DNA from: Oligoflexia bacterium
GTDB lineage: Bacteria; Bdellovibrionota; UBA1018
Assembly (NCBI GenBank): GCA_023701205.1
Contig: JAMPXJ010000002.1
Coordinates: 186,001-250,000 of the forward strand
Length of the DNA stretch: 64,000 nucleotides
Direction of reading: 5' to 3'
Shown: positions 1 through 7,496 of the stretch, one piece after another
Position numbering within the stretch: position 1 is the first letter of the stretch
Layout of the letters: every line of letters starts with the position of its first letter
The notes under the pieces: model-generated
The model's database searches: none
Told to the model about the DNA's origin: nothing
The model's input: the letters and a program-made list of their open reading frames with translations, nothing else
Position numbers and translations under genes: made by a program

Positions 1-203
1 GGCCTCACCGCCCCCTTCCCCGGGGCGCGGTCGAGCGAGAGGACCGAGACCCGGACGGCGACGCGCGACGCGACCGCCCGGGTTCGGGGAGTGATGTGAA
101 GTCGTCGCGAGAGCTGCTGGGCCAGGTGGACGGGCCATTGTGTAGTGGAAGTGAAAAAACCTGACGACGGCGGGCCGAGCCCGCCTCGCAATTGAGCATG
201 GAA
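1..203. other. No assignable gene; possible 3' end of an upstream gene
   Basis: Frame 3 on the plus strand is open from the window edge to a stop at about 164 and could be the tail of a gene that begins outside, but its composition is not distinctive and I recognise no domain. A perfect 7-bp hairpin (GGCGGGC at 169-175, GCCCGCC at 179-185) follows it without a T-run. I see no clear sigma-28 promoter for the flagellin downstream. Confidence 0.3.
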
Positions 204-267
204 GCTCGTCACCTCTAGGGATAGAGGTGAGCTGCATGGAGGATGGCGCTTATGAACGGAGGCTAGT
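204..267 (+). promoter_or_regulatory. Structured leader of the first flagellin gene
   Basis: The 5' leader carries a stem-loop (CACCTCT at 210-216 pairing with AGAGGTG at 223-229, extended by GCT at 204-206 with AGC at 230-232). It is followed by two GGAGG motifs and a seven-codon mini-ORF at 243-266 (M-A-L-M-N-G-G-stop) that ends one base before the flagellin ATG. The same arrangement recurs before the second flagellin. The SD for the flagellin (GGAGG at 258-262) lies inside the mini-ORF. What is seen is the structure and its duplication; a regulatory role is inferred. Confidence 0.5.
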
Positions 268-1104
268 ATGGGTTTGCGAATCGCGACCAATACGACCGCG
301 CTCAACGCGCAAAGACAGATGTCCCAGACCCGGCAGAACCTGGACAAGGCGCTCGAACGCCTGGCCAGCGGCAGCCGGATCAATCACTCCGGCGACGATG
401 CCGCCGGACTGGCCATCTCGGAGAACCTGCGCGCCCAGACACGCGGGATAAAACAGGCCAAACGGAACGCGATGGACGGGGTCTCCCTGATCCAGGTTTC
501 CGAGGGCGGCCTCAACGAGATCTCAAACATCCTCGTCCGGCTTCGCGAACTGGCGATCCAGGCCGCGTCGGACACGATCGGGGATACCGAGCGCCAGTTC
601 GCCGACCGCGAGTTCCAGTCGCTCAAGCAGGAGGTCGACCGGATCGCCAACGTGACCCAGTTCAACGGGATCCCGCTCCTGAACGGCAAGGCGGGCATCT
701 TCGAGATCCAGGTCGGGACGCAGAACAACCCGATCCTCGACCGCATCGTCTACAACGGCGAGCGCTCCGATGCCTCTCTCGACGCCCTCAAGCTCGGCGG
801 CGAGAGCGTCGCGACCAAACAGGGTTCGCAGCTGGGCCTCTCGGTGATCGACGACGCCCTGATCCGGGTCAACAGCATCCGCGCCGACCTGGGCGCCATG
901 CAGAACCGACTCCAGTCGACGATCAACAACCTCGCCATCAGCGACGAGAACCTCTCGGCCGCGAACAGCCGGATCCGCGACACGGACATGGCGGAGGAGG
1001 TGTCGGAGATGACCAAGCACAACATCCTGATGCAGGCCGGAATTTCCGTCCTGAGCCAGGCGAACAACACGAACTCGGCGGCGCTCAAGCTGCTGAACGG
1101 TTAA
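268..1104 (+). CDS. fliC: Flagellin (first of a tandem pair)
   Basis: A 278-residue flagellin, the filament subunit exported through the flagellar type III apparatus. The N-terminal D0/D1 region (about 1-140, with TNTTALNAQRQM and LASGSRINHSGDDAAGLAIS) runs almost directly into the C-terminal D1/D0 region (from about 195, ending in QANNTNSAALKLLNG). The variable D2/D3 domains are therefore essentially absent, giving a minimal flagellin of about 280 residues against about 500 in Escherichia coli. The start follows the SD GGAGGCTAGT. It is about 85-90% identical by eye to the next gene, and leader and coding region look duplicated together. Which copy is the major filament protein cannot be read from the sequence. 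Confidence 0.95.
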   Translation: MGLRIATNTTALNAQRQMSQTRQNLDKALERLASGSRINHSGDDAAGLAISENLRAQTRGIKQAKRNAMDGVSLIQVSEGGLNEISNILVRLRELAIQAASDTIGDTERQFADREFQSLKQEVDRIANVTQFNGIPLLNGKAGIFEIQVGTQNNPILDRIVYNGERSDASLDALKLGGESVATKQGSQLGLSVIDDALIRVNSIRADLGAMQNRLQSTINNLAISDENLSAANSRIRDTDMAEEVSEMTKHNILMQAGISVLSQANNTNSAALKLLNG

Positions 1105-1159
1105 CGGAACGATTTCCCGAGCGGGATGGGCCTGCGAGGGATTGAACCAGAGCACGGAC

Positions 1160-1223
1160 GCTCGCCACCCCTAAGGAAGAGGGTGAGCCGCACGGAGGAT
1201 GGCACCTATGAACGGAGGCTAGT
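1160..1223 (+). promoter_or_regulatory. Structured leader of the second flagellin gene
   Basis: This is the duplicate of the leader before the first flagellin. The stem is CACCC (1166-1170) with GGGTG (1081+100, i.e. 1181-1185), again flanked by GCTC and AGC. A U-A pair of the first leader is replaced by C-G here, a compensatory change. The mini-ORF (1199-1222) reads M-A-P-M-N-G-G-stop and again ends one base before the flagellin ATG. The 119-bp gap between the flagellins has no obvious terminator, so the second gene may be transcribed both from its own promoter and by read-through. Confidence 0.5.
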
Positions 1224-2057
1224 ATGGGTTTGCGAATCGCAACCAATACGACTGCGCTGAACGCGCAGAGACAGATGTCGAACACTCGATTGAACCTGGA
1301 CAAGACCCTGGAAAAGCTCGCCAGCGGCAGCCGGATCAACCATGCCGGCGATGACGCTGCGGGACTCGCGATCTCCGAGAACCTGCGCGCCGCGATCCGC
1401 GGCATCCGGCAGGCCAAAAGGAACGCCTCGGACGGCCAGTCGCTGATCCAGGTTTCCGAGGGTGGCCTGAACGAGATATCCAATATCCTCGTCCGGCTTC
1501 GCGAGCTGGCGATCCAGGCCGCTTCGGATACCATCGGGGACACAGAGCGGCAGTTCGCCGACCGCGAATTCCAGTCGCTCAAGCAGGAGGTCGACCGGAT
1601 CGCCAACGTGACGAACTTCAACGGCACCCCGCTGCTGAACGGCAAGGCCGGGATCTTCGAGATCCAGGTCGGGATCCAGAACAACCCGATCCTCGACCGT
1701 GTCGTGTACAACGGGGAGAGATCCGATGCCACGCTCGACGCCCTCAAGCTCGGCGGCGAAAGCGTCGCCACCAAGCAAGGCGCCCAGCTGGGCCTCTCGG
1801 TGATCGACGACGCCCTGATCCGGGTCAACAGCATCCGCGCGGACATGGGCGCCATGCAGAATCGGCTCCAGTCGACGGTGAACAATCTCGCCATCAGCGA
1901 CGAGAACCTCTCCGCCGCCAACAGCCGGATCCGCGACGCCGACTTCGCCGACGAGGTTTCGGAGATGACCAAGAACAACATCCTGATGCAAGCGGGCATC
2001 TCGGTGCTGAGCCAGGCCAACTCCACGAATCAGGCGACGCTGAAGCTCCTGGGTTGA
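1224..2057 (+). CDS. fliC: Flagellin (second of a tandem pair)
   Basis: A 277-residue flagellin with the same minimal D0/D1-only architecture as its neighbour: an N-terminal helix with TNTTALNAQRQMSNTR, the conserved ASGSRINHAGDDAAGLAIS block, and a C-terminal coiled helix with MTKNNILMQAGISVLSQAN. Differences from copy one are scattered conservative substitutions, concentrated near residues 70-90 and at the C-terminus (NQATLKLLG). Tandem flagellin paralogues are common in bacteria with several filament subunits, such as Bdellovibrio, which usually has more copies. The N-terminal M-G-L-R start is fixed by the SD GGAGGCTAGT immediately upstream. Confidence 0.95.
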   Translation: MGLRIATNTTALNAQRQMSNTRLNLDKTLEKLASGSRINHAGDDAAGLAISENLRAAIRGIRQAKRNASDGQSLIQVSEGGLNEISNILVRLRELAIQAASDTIGDTERQFADREFQSLKQEVDRIANVTNFNGTPLLNGKAGIFEIQVGIQNNPILDRVVYNGERSDATLDALKLGGESVATKQGAQLGLSVIDDALIRVNSIRADMGAMQNRLQSTVNNLAISDENLSAANSRIRDADFADEVSEMTKNNILMQAGISVLSQANSTNQATLKLLG

Positions 2058-2293
2058 ACCCTGACTGAACGCTAGCGAAACGGACCGATGGAACGGTCCT
2101 GGGCGGCGGCAAGGATGCCCGAACGGTCAGAAGCGAGGAAGAGGCGTCAGCCATGCGCAAATCCGAAGAACCGGACCTCCGGAGGCCTGAAAAAGGACTT
2201 TCACCCTCCGGAGCCCGTTCACGGATCAGCCGGCGAGGACTCCCCCACGCGGACATTGAGCGGAGAGGAGGATCTGCGTTAAGCTAGGGATCT
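2058..2293. other. Intergenic stretch after the flagellins
   Basis: This holds a 6-bp dyad GGACCG/CGGTCC (2082-2087/2094-2099) just after the flagellin stop, without a T-run, so it is at best a weak terminator. Two short open frames occur (2088-2282, and 2153-2287 encoding about 44 residues). They are rich in R, S and P, have no convincing SD and resemble no family I know, so I do not call them genes. Confidence 0.35.
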
Positions 2294-3205
2294 GTGGCGA
2301 TCACCAAAGCGGTACTCATCGTCGGAGGCAGCGGCTTCGTCGGCACGCACCTGGCGATCCATCTCCGGGAACGTTATAAGGTTTTCGCGACCTATAACGA
2401 AAATCCGGTGCGGATCCCGGGAGTGACCCTCCTGCCCGTGAACCTCGGCAACCGGAATCACCTGAAGCGGGTGGTCTACACCATCCGTCCGGAAGCCGTG
2501 ATTTACGCGGCCGGGTCCAATGACGTGGACTGGGCGGAGGCCAATCCGCGCGAAGCGGAAAGCCTGCACACGTCCGGCGCCGCCTCGGTATCGAACGTCG
2601 CGGAGATCTTCCAGCCCAAGTTCATCTACCTTTCCAACTGCTATCCGTTCGATGGCACCCGGGGCAACTATCACGAAGGCGACACCGTCCTGCCCGTGAC
2701 CGCGCTCGGCAAGGCCAAGGTCGGCGGAGAAAACTACATTCGCGGCAAGGCGCTCAGCTATGTCATCATCCGCTCGAGCCCGCTCCTCGCCCGCGGCAAC
2801 GGCATCCATCTCAGCTTCCTGGACCGGCTCCGGATGAAGCTCGCGGCACGCGAGCGCATCGAGGTGGCCGAGAGCGAACTGCACTCCTTCGCCGCCATCG
2901 ACGGCCTGCTCGAGATGATCGACCGCGTCCTCGACAGCGGCCTGCGCAACAAGACCCTGCATTACGGAGGCCGGACGAAGCTTTCCCTCTACGAGCTGTC
3001 CCGGCTCTTCGCCGGGCGCTTCGGCTACGACCCGGAGCTCATCCTCGCGAAAAAGCACACCAGCGGCACCACCTCGAACTACGAGCTGCCCCGCCTCGAT
3101 TACTCGCTCAACAGCACGCAAACCTACGAGATGCTAAAGATCGAGCCCCTTCTCCTGGAGCAGAGCTTTGATCTGATCGAGAAGAAGCTGGTTGCCCGCG
3201 CGTGA
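2294..3205 (+). CDS. NAD(P)-dependent sugar epimerase/reductase, RmlD/extended SDR family
   Basis: 303 residues with an N-terminal Rossmann fold: VGGSGFVGTHLA (about 11-22) is the GxxGxxG dinucleotide motif, and IYAAGSND (about 72-79) matches the RmlD-type strand. The usual YxxxK is not clean: around residues 118-145 are YLSNCYPFDG and LGKAKVGGENY, as in RmlD-like proteins. RmlD homologues reduce dTDP-4-keto sugars. Placement directly after the flagellins suggests a role in a surface or flagellin glycan, but this is inference. The start is GTG at 2294; ATG does not occur earlier in frame. Its last 72 bp overlap the convergent gene that follows. Confidence 0.75.
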   Translation: MAITKAVLIVGGSGFVGTHLAIHLRERYKVFATYNENPVRIPGVTLLPVNLGNRNHLKRVVYTIRPEAVIYAAGSNDVDWAEANPREAESLHTSGAASVSNVAEIFQPKFIYLSNCYPFDGTRGNYHEGDTVLPVTALGKAKVGGENYIRGKALSYVIIRSSPLLARGNGIHLSFLDRLRMKLAARERIEVAESELHSFAAIDGLLEMIDRVLDSGLRNKTLHYGGRTKLSLYELSRLFAGRFGYDPELILAKKHTSGTTSNYELPRLDYSLNSTQTYEMLKIEPLLLEQSFDLIEKKLVARA

Positions 3206-3784
3206 ACGGCGCGAATCGCGGGTGATGCGGGCGAACTCGGCGAAGTAGTATTTCGCGACCTGCTCGGGATTCACCTTCTCGCCCTGGAACGTCCAGAATA
3301 CGTCGCGGAAGGGGCCGATCTGCGCGAGCAGATCCTGGGACTGGCTGACCGCCGGAGCGCCAGGCTGGGCGCCGACCTGCCCCTGCCCGGGGCCGTAGCC
3401 ATGAATCTGACCGTCGACGGCGAGCGTTCCCCGCACATGCTGCGCGAAGGAGACCTGGATCACCCCGTGGGCCGTGTTCGCGATCACGAGCTTGATCTGG
3501 TTTCGGAAAACCATGAAGTCCGCGGCCGTCTGCGCGATGCTGTAAACCTTGGCTTCCTGAAAGCGGGTCCCGTTTTCCGCGTAAGCGTTGAAAATGCGCG
3601 CGTATTCGGTGAACTGCTCGCGCAGCGCCGTGAGGAACCCGATGGTGCTCTCCTCGACGAGCTGCTGCGGGTCCCAGCTTGCGCCGAGCTGCAAGAGTTT
3701 TTCCGCGTCCGGATGGATCTCAGCGCGCGCCAGCTCGTGGATCCAACCGCTCTGTGCGGGCATCAAATCTTTGAAATTCGCCAT
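3134..3784 (-). CDS. Conserved hypothetical cytosolic protein
   Basis: 216 residues, no signal peptide or membrane segment. It is mainly helical at the N-terminus (about 1-110), has a Gly/Gln/Pro-rich stretch around 130-150 (GYGPGQGQVGAQPGAP), and ends in a basic helical tail (RRSRAGNQLLLDQIKALLQEKG). An SD-like GGGGGT lies just upstream of the ATG, which supports the start. I do not recognise the family. The gene converges on the SDR gene with a 72-bp coding overlap, unusual in length but with both frames well supported by codon use. Confidence 0.65.
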   Translation of the reverse strand: MANFKDLMPAQSGWIHELARAEIHPDAEKLLQLGASWDPQQLVEESTIGFLTALREQFTEYARIFNAYAENGTRFQEAKVYSIAQTAADFMVFRNQIKLVIANTAHGVIQVSFAQHVRGTLAVDGQIHGYGPGQGQVGAQPGAPAVSQSQDLLAQIGPFRDVFWTFQGEKVNPEQVAKYYFAEFARITRDSRRSRAGNQLLLDQIKALLQEKGLDL

Positions 3785-3852
3785 ACTACCCCCAGCCTAG
3801 CCAAGTGTATTTCTATCCGAGCAGGCTTGTCAAATGTGGGGGATTTCCGGGC

Positions 3853-3861
3853 AAAAAAAAG
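3853..3861 (-). terminator. Intrinsic terminator of the 6S RNA
   Basis: On the minus strand the closing stem of the 6S RNA ends in GGGGC and is followed at once by eight U residues (complement of 3853-3860). The terminal stem of the RNA probably doubles as the terminator hairpin. Confidence 0.7.
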
Positions 3862-4023
3862 CCCCAAGAACCGGTGATGTCAATTGGAACCCAGAATCTT
3901 AAGTGGGCGCCGTTTAGCGGCTTTAGGCTTCCTGGTAGAACCAGGCATGCTCACCACCGCCAGTGACAGCCCCCTGGGCCATTGACTGTAGGGTCCAACT
4001 ATATTTTCACCGACCCTTGAGGC
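3861..4023 (-). ncRNA. ssrS: 6S RNA
   Basis: About 163 nt. The signature block reads GGTGAGCATGCC, then a stem-loop TGGTTCTACCA, then GGAAGCCTAAA, closely matching the core of Escherichia coli 6S RNA (GGUGAGCAUGCUCGGUC...GAGAAGCCUUAAA). The 5' segment at 4007-4023 and the 3' segment at 3861-3877 form a 17-bp closing stem allowing G-U pairs, and a second stem (TTGGACCC with GGGTTCCAA) continues inward around the open central bubble. 6S RNA mimics an open promoter and sequesters sigma-70 RNA polymerase in stationary phase. The minus-strand ORF covering it (3880-4131) is judged spurious. Confidence 0.85.
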
Positions 4024-4029
4024 ACCTTC

Positions 4030-4060
4030 AGTATACCCGAATTCACGAGGCGAATGTGAA
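4030..4060 (-). promoter_or_regulatory. Sigma-70-type promoter of 6S RNA
   Basis: On the minus strand, TATACT (complement of 4030-4035) is a near-consensus -10 box placed 7 nt before the predicted RNA 5' end at 4023. A -35-like TTCACA lies 19 nt upstream. The position agrees with the independently folded 5' end of the 6S RNA. Confidence 0.55.
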
Positions 4061-4175
4061 AATTTCTCTTCAACCCGACGGCTCCCAAGATCCGATTTTT
4101 CCGGGATAAAAATTACCGGTCTTTTGCACACAGCTTTACAGCCCGAACGGGAAATGACACACTTGACTTTATCTT

Positions 4176-5090
4176 ATGCCCAGCAAAAAGCTCTTGGTAG
4201 CGGACGATAGCCTGACTATCCAGAAAGTCATTCGACTCGCCCTGTCCAACGAGGGCTATGAGATCCAGGCCGTTTCCGAGGGCAATGATGCGATACATCA
4301 AATCCTGCTCTTCCGGCCTGACGTGGTGCTCGTGGACGTCTCGCTGCCGGGCAAGACCGCATTCGAACTCAAGCGAGAGGCGAACGAGCATCCGGATCTT
4401 CAGGATGTCCGCTTCGTGCTGATGTCGAGCGCCTTCGAGAAGGTCGACGAAACGCAGGCTTCCGAGGTCCAGTTCCAGGGCCGGCTCACCAAGCCTTTCG
4501 ATCCGGCGCATCTGCGCGAGGTGCTGAGCAAGGTTTTCACGGAAATCGCAGAGCAAGCCGGCTCCGAGACCCGGCGGATCCAGCGGCCCGCTGCCGCTCC
4601 ACCCGCTCCTCCACCGCAAGCGTTCCCCGAGCTCGACGGGAAAGATCACGTTCTCGCGGAACCCGAGTTCACGCCGCCGGACTCTGACATCAGGCAGCTC
4701 ACCGAGTCCACGATCCGCATGAGCGGACTCGACGATTTCGAGTGGAGTGTCCAGGAACCTTCGCTCAAACCGCCCGCGTCCATGTTGGAGCCGGATGACA
4801 CTTCCTTCCCGGCGGGGGCTTCCGGCGCGCTGGCTTACCATAACGCGCCCGAGGAGATCCCGGAGCCGTCCTTCACGCCGCCGCCGCCGCCCCAGGCCTC
4901 CCCTCCACCCATACCGGGCGCACCCCGGAAGGCGGCAGCTCCCGCGACCGCCCCAGCCGTCGCCGGCAGCACGCTCTCAACACGGGAACTCGAGGAGCTG
5001 GTACTCAAGGAAGTGAGGAAAGTTCTCCCTCAACTCGCCGAAAAGCTCCTCAAGGAAGAGATCCATCGGATGCTTTCCGAACGGCCCTGA
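4176..5090 (+). CDS. Receiver-domain protein with Pro-rich linker and C-terminal helix
   Basis: 304 residues. Residues 1-120 are a CheY-like receiver with the acidic pair D10/D11, phosphoacceptor D54 (VLVDVSLPG), S84 in the Thr/Ser position and K106 (TKPF), so phosphorylation should be possible. Residues 125-265 are low-complexity and Pro-rich (PPPPPQASPPP). Residues 266-304 form an amphipathic helix (LEELVLKEVRKVLPQLAEKL, then KEEIHRML) resembling the C-terminal segment of PopZ/DUF2497 proteins. There is no DNA-binding or enzymatic output domain, so the output is probably protein-protein interaction, perhaps polar scaffolding or motility; this is inference. It has no strong SD. The stop overlaps the tail of convergent birA. 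Confidence 0.75.
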   Translation: MPSKKLLVADDSLTIQKVIRLALSNEGYEIQAVSEGNDAIHQILLFRPDVVLVDVSLPGKTAFELKREANEHPDLQDVRFVLMSSAFEKVDETQASEVQFQGRLTKPFDPAHLREVLSKVFTEIAEQAGSETRRIQRPAAAPPAPPPQAFPELDGKDHVLAEPEFTPPDSDIRQLTESTIRMSGLDDFEWSVQEPSLKPPASMLEPDDTSFPAGASGALAYHNAPEEIPEPSFTPPPPPQASPPPIPGAPRKAAAPATAPAVAGSTLSTRELEELVLKEVRKVLPQLAEKLLKEEIHRMLSERP

Positions 5091-5793
5091 CGTCCTCCGC
5101 GAAAAGACGCTGAAGCTCCCCTTTGGAATCCACCACGAGCAGCTCCCCCGACGAACCGAGCCCGCGCACGCGCGCGCGGTTTTTTCCGGCGTCGGTGCCC
5201 CATTCGATCTCGCTTCCTTCAGGCAGGACGGTCCAGGCATCGTAAATGGCGCGAAGAGGCTCCGGGCCCCTCGTACTCAGCTCCTCGAAAACGCGCAGCA
5301 TCCCCTCGATCACTCGCGGGCGCACGAGCTCCACCGGAAGTCCAAGCGCCGCGGTGGGCTGCTCCAAGCCTTCGGGCACGCGCTCGCAGTTGAGGCCGAT
5401 CCCGGCGACCACGAACGCGTTCTCGCGCCCGCTGACCGATTCGCAAAGGATCCCGCCGATTTTCGCGCCGTCGAGCCAGAGATCGTTGGGCCATTTGATC
5501 CCGAGCGCGAGCCCGGGAGCGAGCTCGCGCAGACCGCGCGCGGCGCCCAACGCGGCGGCCAGCGGAACCCAGGTCCAGTCCCGCGTGCTTTCCGAACGGA
5601 ACAGGATCGACAGGAAGAGATTCCCCTCAAGAGACTTCCAGCTGCGTCCGATGCGACCGCGGCCTCCGGTCTGCCGGCGGGCGGAGATCCAGGTGCCGTG
5701 CGGATAACCCGCGCTTCCGAGCTCCCGCGCCAGATCGTTCGTCGAGCCGCATTCCTCGAGAATGGTGTTCGCGGGCGGTTCCGTCCTCCGCAC
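5050..5793 (-). CDS. birA: Biotin--[acetyl-CoA-carboxylase] ligase, monofunctional
   Basis: 247 residues of the biotin protein ligase family, which makes biotinyl-AMP and transfers biotin to the carboxyl carrier protein of acetyl-CoA carboxylase. The catalytic core shows the STND motif (about 17-20), the biotinyl-AMP loop GGRGRIGRSW (about 43-52), GIKWPNDLWL and GIGLNCE. A C-terminal SH3-like BPL_C domain follows (from about 200). The N-terminal helix-turn-helix of E. coli BirA is absent, so it is not expected to be a repressor. It lies 4 bp downstream of nadC in the same orientation, probably one transcript, and overlaps the receiver gene by 41 bp at its 3' end. Confidence 0.9.
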   Translation of the reverse strand: MRRTEPPANTILEECGSTNDLARELGSAGYPHGTWISARRQTGGRGRIGRSWKSLEGNLFLSILFRSESTRDWTWVPLAAALGAARGLRELAPGLALGIKWPNDLWLDGAKIGGILCESVSGRENAFVVAGIGLNCERVPEGLEQPTAALGLPVELVRPRVIEGMLRVFEELSTRGPEPLRAIYDAWTVLPEGSEIEWGTDAGKNRARVRGLGSSGELLVVDSKGELQRLFAEDVRAVRKASDGSLP

Positions 5794-5797
5794 GAGT

Positions 5798-6718
5798 TCA
5801 GCCCCCGACCAGCAGCGAGAGGTCGATGGCCTTCGCCGAGTGCGTGAGCGATCCCACCGAAAGGATGTCGACGCCAGGCTGGGCGTACTGCGCGATATTG
5901 GAGAGCGTGAGACCGCCGGAGACCTCGAGCACGGGCCGGCGCGGAAGCTTGCGCACGCGCTCGAGCGCCACGGCGACCTGCGCAGGAGTGAAGTTATCCA
6001 GCATCACCACCTCGGCGCCGGCGGCGATCGCCTGCGCCAGCTCCTTGCCGTCGCGCACCTCGATCTCGATCCGGAGCGAATGCGGCGCGATCGCGCGCAC
6101 GCCCTCGATGGCCCGGGCGATGCCGCCCGCGGCGGCGATATGGTTTTCCTTGATAAGCACGCCGCCCGACAGGCTGATGCGATGGCTGAAGCCACCGCCT
6201 GCCTGCACCGCGCGGATCGCGATGTCGCGATAGCCGGGCAGCGTCTTGCGCGTCGAGGTCACGCGCGGGGTCTGCCGCGGACAGGCCGCGCGAACGGCAT
6301 CGACATATTGCCGCGTCAGCGTCGCGATCCCGCCCGCATAAGAAGCGAGATTCAGGAACGGACGCTCGAAGGCGAGGACCAACTGAGCCGGCCCGCGCCA
6401 TTCGCAGACGGTCTCTCCCGGCCTGAGCGCGGCGCCGTCCTTCACCCGGCCCCGCGCCACGATCCGCGATCCGCCGAGCTCGGCCCAGGGATGGCGATTC
6501 AACGCCTCGATGAGGCCGTCAGCGGCCCAGACTCCCGGGCTTTTCGCGATCACGCGCGCCCGGGCCGGCTTCCCCGCGGGGCGCACGGAGCCCGCCGCGG
6601 TCCAGTCCCATTGCCAGCCGTCGTCCTGCAAGCCGGCCGAGAGCAACTCAGACCAGGCCTGCCAGTGATGTGCAAAAGGCGGATTGTCAGCGGAATAGGC
6701 ATGCGATACCTTGCTCAT
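5798..6718 (-). CDS. nadC: Nicotinate-nucleotide pyrophosphorylase (carboxylating)
   Basis: 306 residues. Quinolinate phosphoribosyltransferase converts quinolinate and PRPP to nicotinate mononucleotide, PPi and CO2 in NAD synthesis. Diagnostic blocks are TRKTLPGYR (catalytic Lys/Arg loop), GGGFSHRISLSGGVLIKENH (the GGxxxHR...KxNH signature), EIEVR, VMLDNF and LEVSGGLTL. The open frame runs much further upstream, antisense to rph. I place the start at the ATG at 6718 because the NadC N-terminus is of normal length from there; a second ATG at 6736 would add six residues. It is divergent from rph and followed by birA. Confidence 0.9.
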   Translation of the reverse strand: MSKVSHAYSADNPPFAHHWQAWSELLSAGLQDDGWQWDWTAAGSVRPAGKPARARVIAKSPGVWAADGLIEALNRHPWAELGGSRIVARGRVKDGAALRPGETVCEWRGPAQLVLAFERPFLNLASYAGGIATLTRQYVDAVRAACPRQTPRVTSTRKTLPGYRDIAIRAVQAGGGFSHRISLSGGVLIKENHIAAAGGIARAIEGVRAIAPHSLRIEIEVRDGKELAQAIAAGAEVVMLDNFTPAQVAVALERVRKLPRRPVLEVSGGLTLSNIAQYAQPGVDILSVGSLTHSAKAIDLSLLVGG

Positions 6719-6748
6719 GGTTCTGACTACTAACATAAAGGCGGAAAA

Positions 6749-7492
6749 ATGACCAAAATGCGGGATATCCGGGCGAACCGGGAACCTGAAAGCCGCGGCC
6801 CCTCCGAGCTCCGGCCCCTCACGATCCAAAGCGGCGTGAACCGCTACGCGGAAGGTTCGGTGCTCATTCGCGCCGGCCACACCCACGTGCTCTGCACCGT
6901 TTCGATCGAGGAATCCGTCCCGGGCTGGCTCACCGGCAAGGGCCAGGGCTGGATCACCGCGGAGTACTCCATGCTGCCGCGCTCGACGCATACCCGTACC
7001 AAGCGCGATCGTGAAAAGGTCTCCGGCCGCACGCAGGAGATCCAGCGCCTCATCGGACGCGCCCTGCGCTCGATGGTCGATCTCAAAGGCCTCGGCGAGC
7101 GCACGATCCTCGTGGACTGCGACGTGCTCCAGGCTGACGGCGGAACCCGCACGGCTTCGATCACCGGCGCCTGCGTCGCCGTGGCCAGCGCGCTTCACAA
7201 ACTCGAGCAGGCCGGCAAGCTCCCAGGCAAGGCCTTCATCGACACGGTCTCCGCCGTGAGCGTGGGCATGCGGGATGGCGAGGTGCTCGTCGATCTCGAT
7301 TACAACGAGGACTTCGGCTGCGACGTCGACATGAACTTCGTCGTGACGGGCCAGGGGCTTTTCGTGGAGATCCAAGGCACCGGCGAGAAGCGCGCCTTTT
7401 CCCAGGAAGACATGGATCGCATGACCCGTGCCGCGCTCGCGGCCACCGACCGCATCCGAGAGCTTCAGCTCGAAGCGATCCGCCAGGCCTAG
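6749..7492 (+). CDS. rph: Ribonuclease PH
   Basis: 247 residues, the usual length. RNase PH trims the 3' ends of tRNA precursors by phosphorolysis. Visible hallmarks are [17 protein letters not shown] at the N-terminus, the [11 protein letters not shown] and [12 protein letters not shown] blocks, and [19 protein letters not shown], which carries the phosphate-binding GTRT loop and catalytic Asp. The start is the ATG at 6749 with AAGGCGG just upstream. The first 24 residues are a short extension before the conserved fold. The neighbours are divergent nadC and, 4 bp downstream, a GNAT acetyltransferase. Confidence 0.93.
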   Translation: MTKMRDIRANREPESRGPSELRPLTIQSGVNRYAEGSVLIRAGHTHVLCTVSIEESVPGWLTGKGQGWITAEYSMLPRSTHTRTKRDREKVSGRTQEIQRLIGRALRSMVDLKGLGERTILVDCDVLQADGGTRTASITGACVAVASALHKLEQAGKLPGKAFIDTVSAVSVGMRDGEVLVDLDYNEDFGCDVDMNFVVTGQGLFVEIQGTGEKRAFSQEDMDRMTRAALAATDRIRELQLEAIRQA

Positions 7493-7496
7493 GCCC

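Noticed and set aside
2088..2287. Small ORFs after the second flagellin
   Set aside because: Two different frames are open; neither has a good SD or a recognisable product.
3880..4131. Minus-strand ORF of 83 codons
   Set aside because: It covers the 6S RNA core, has no SD, and its translation shows no protein-like pattern.
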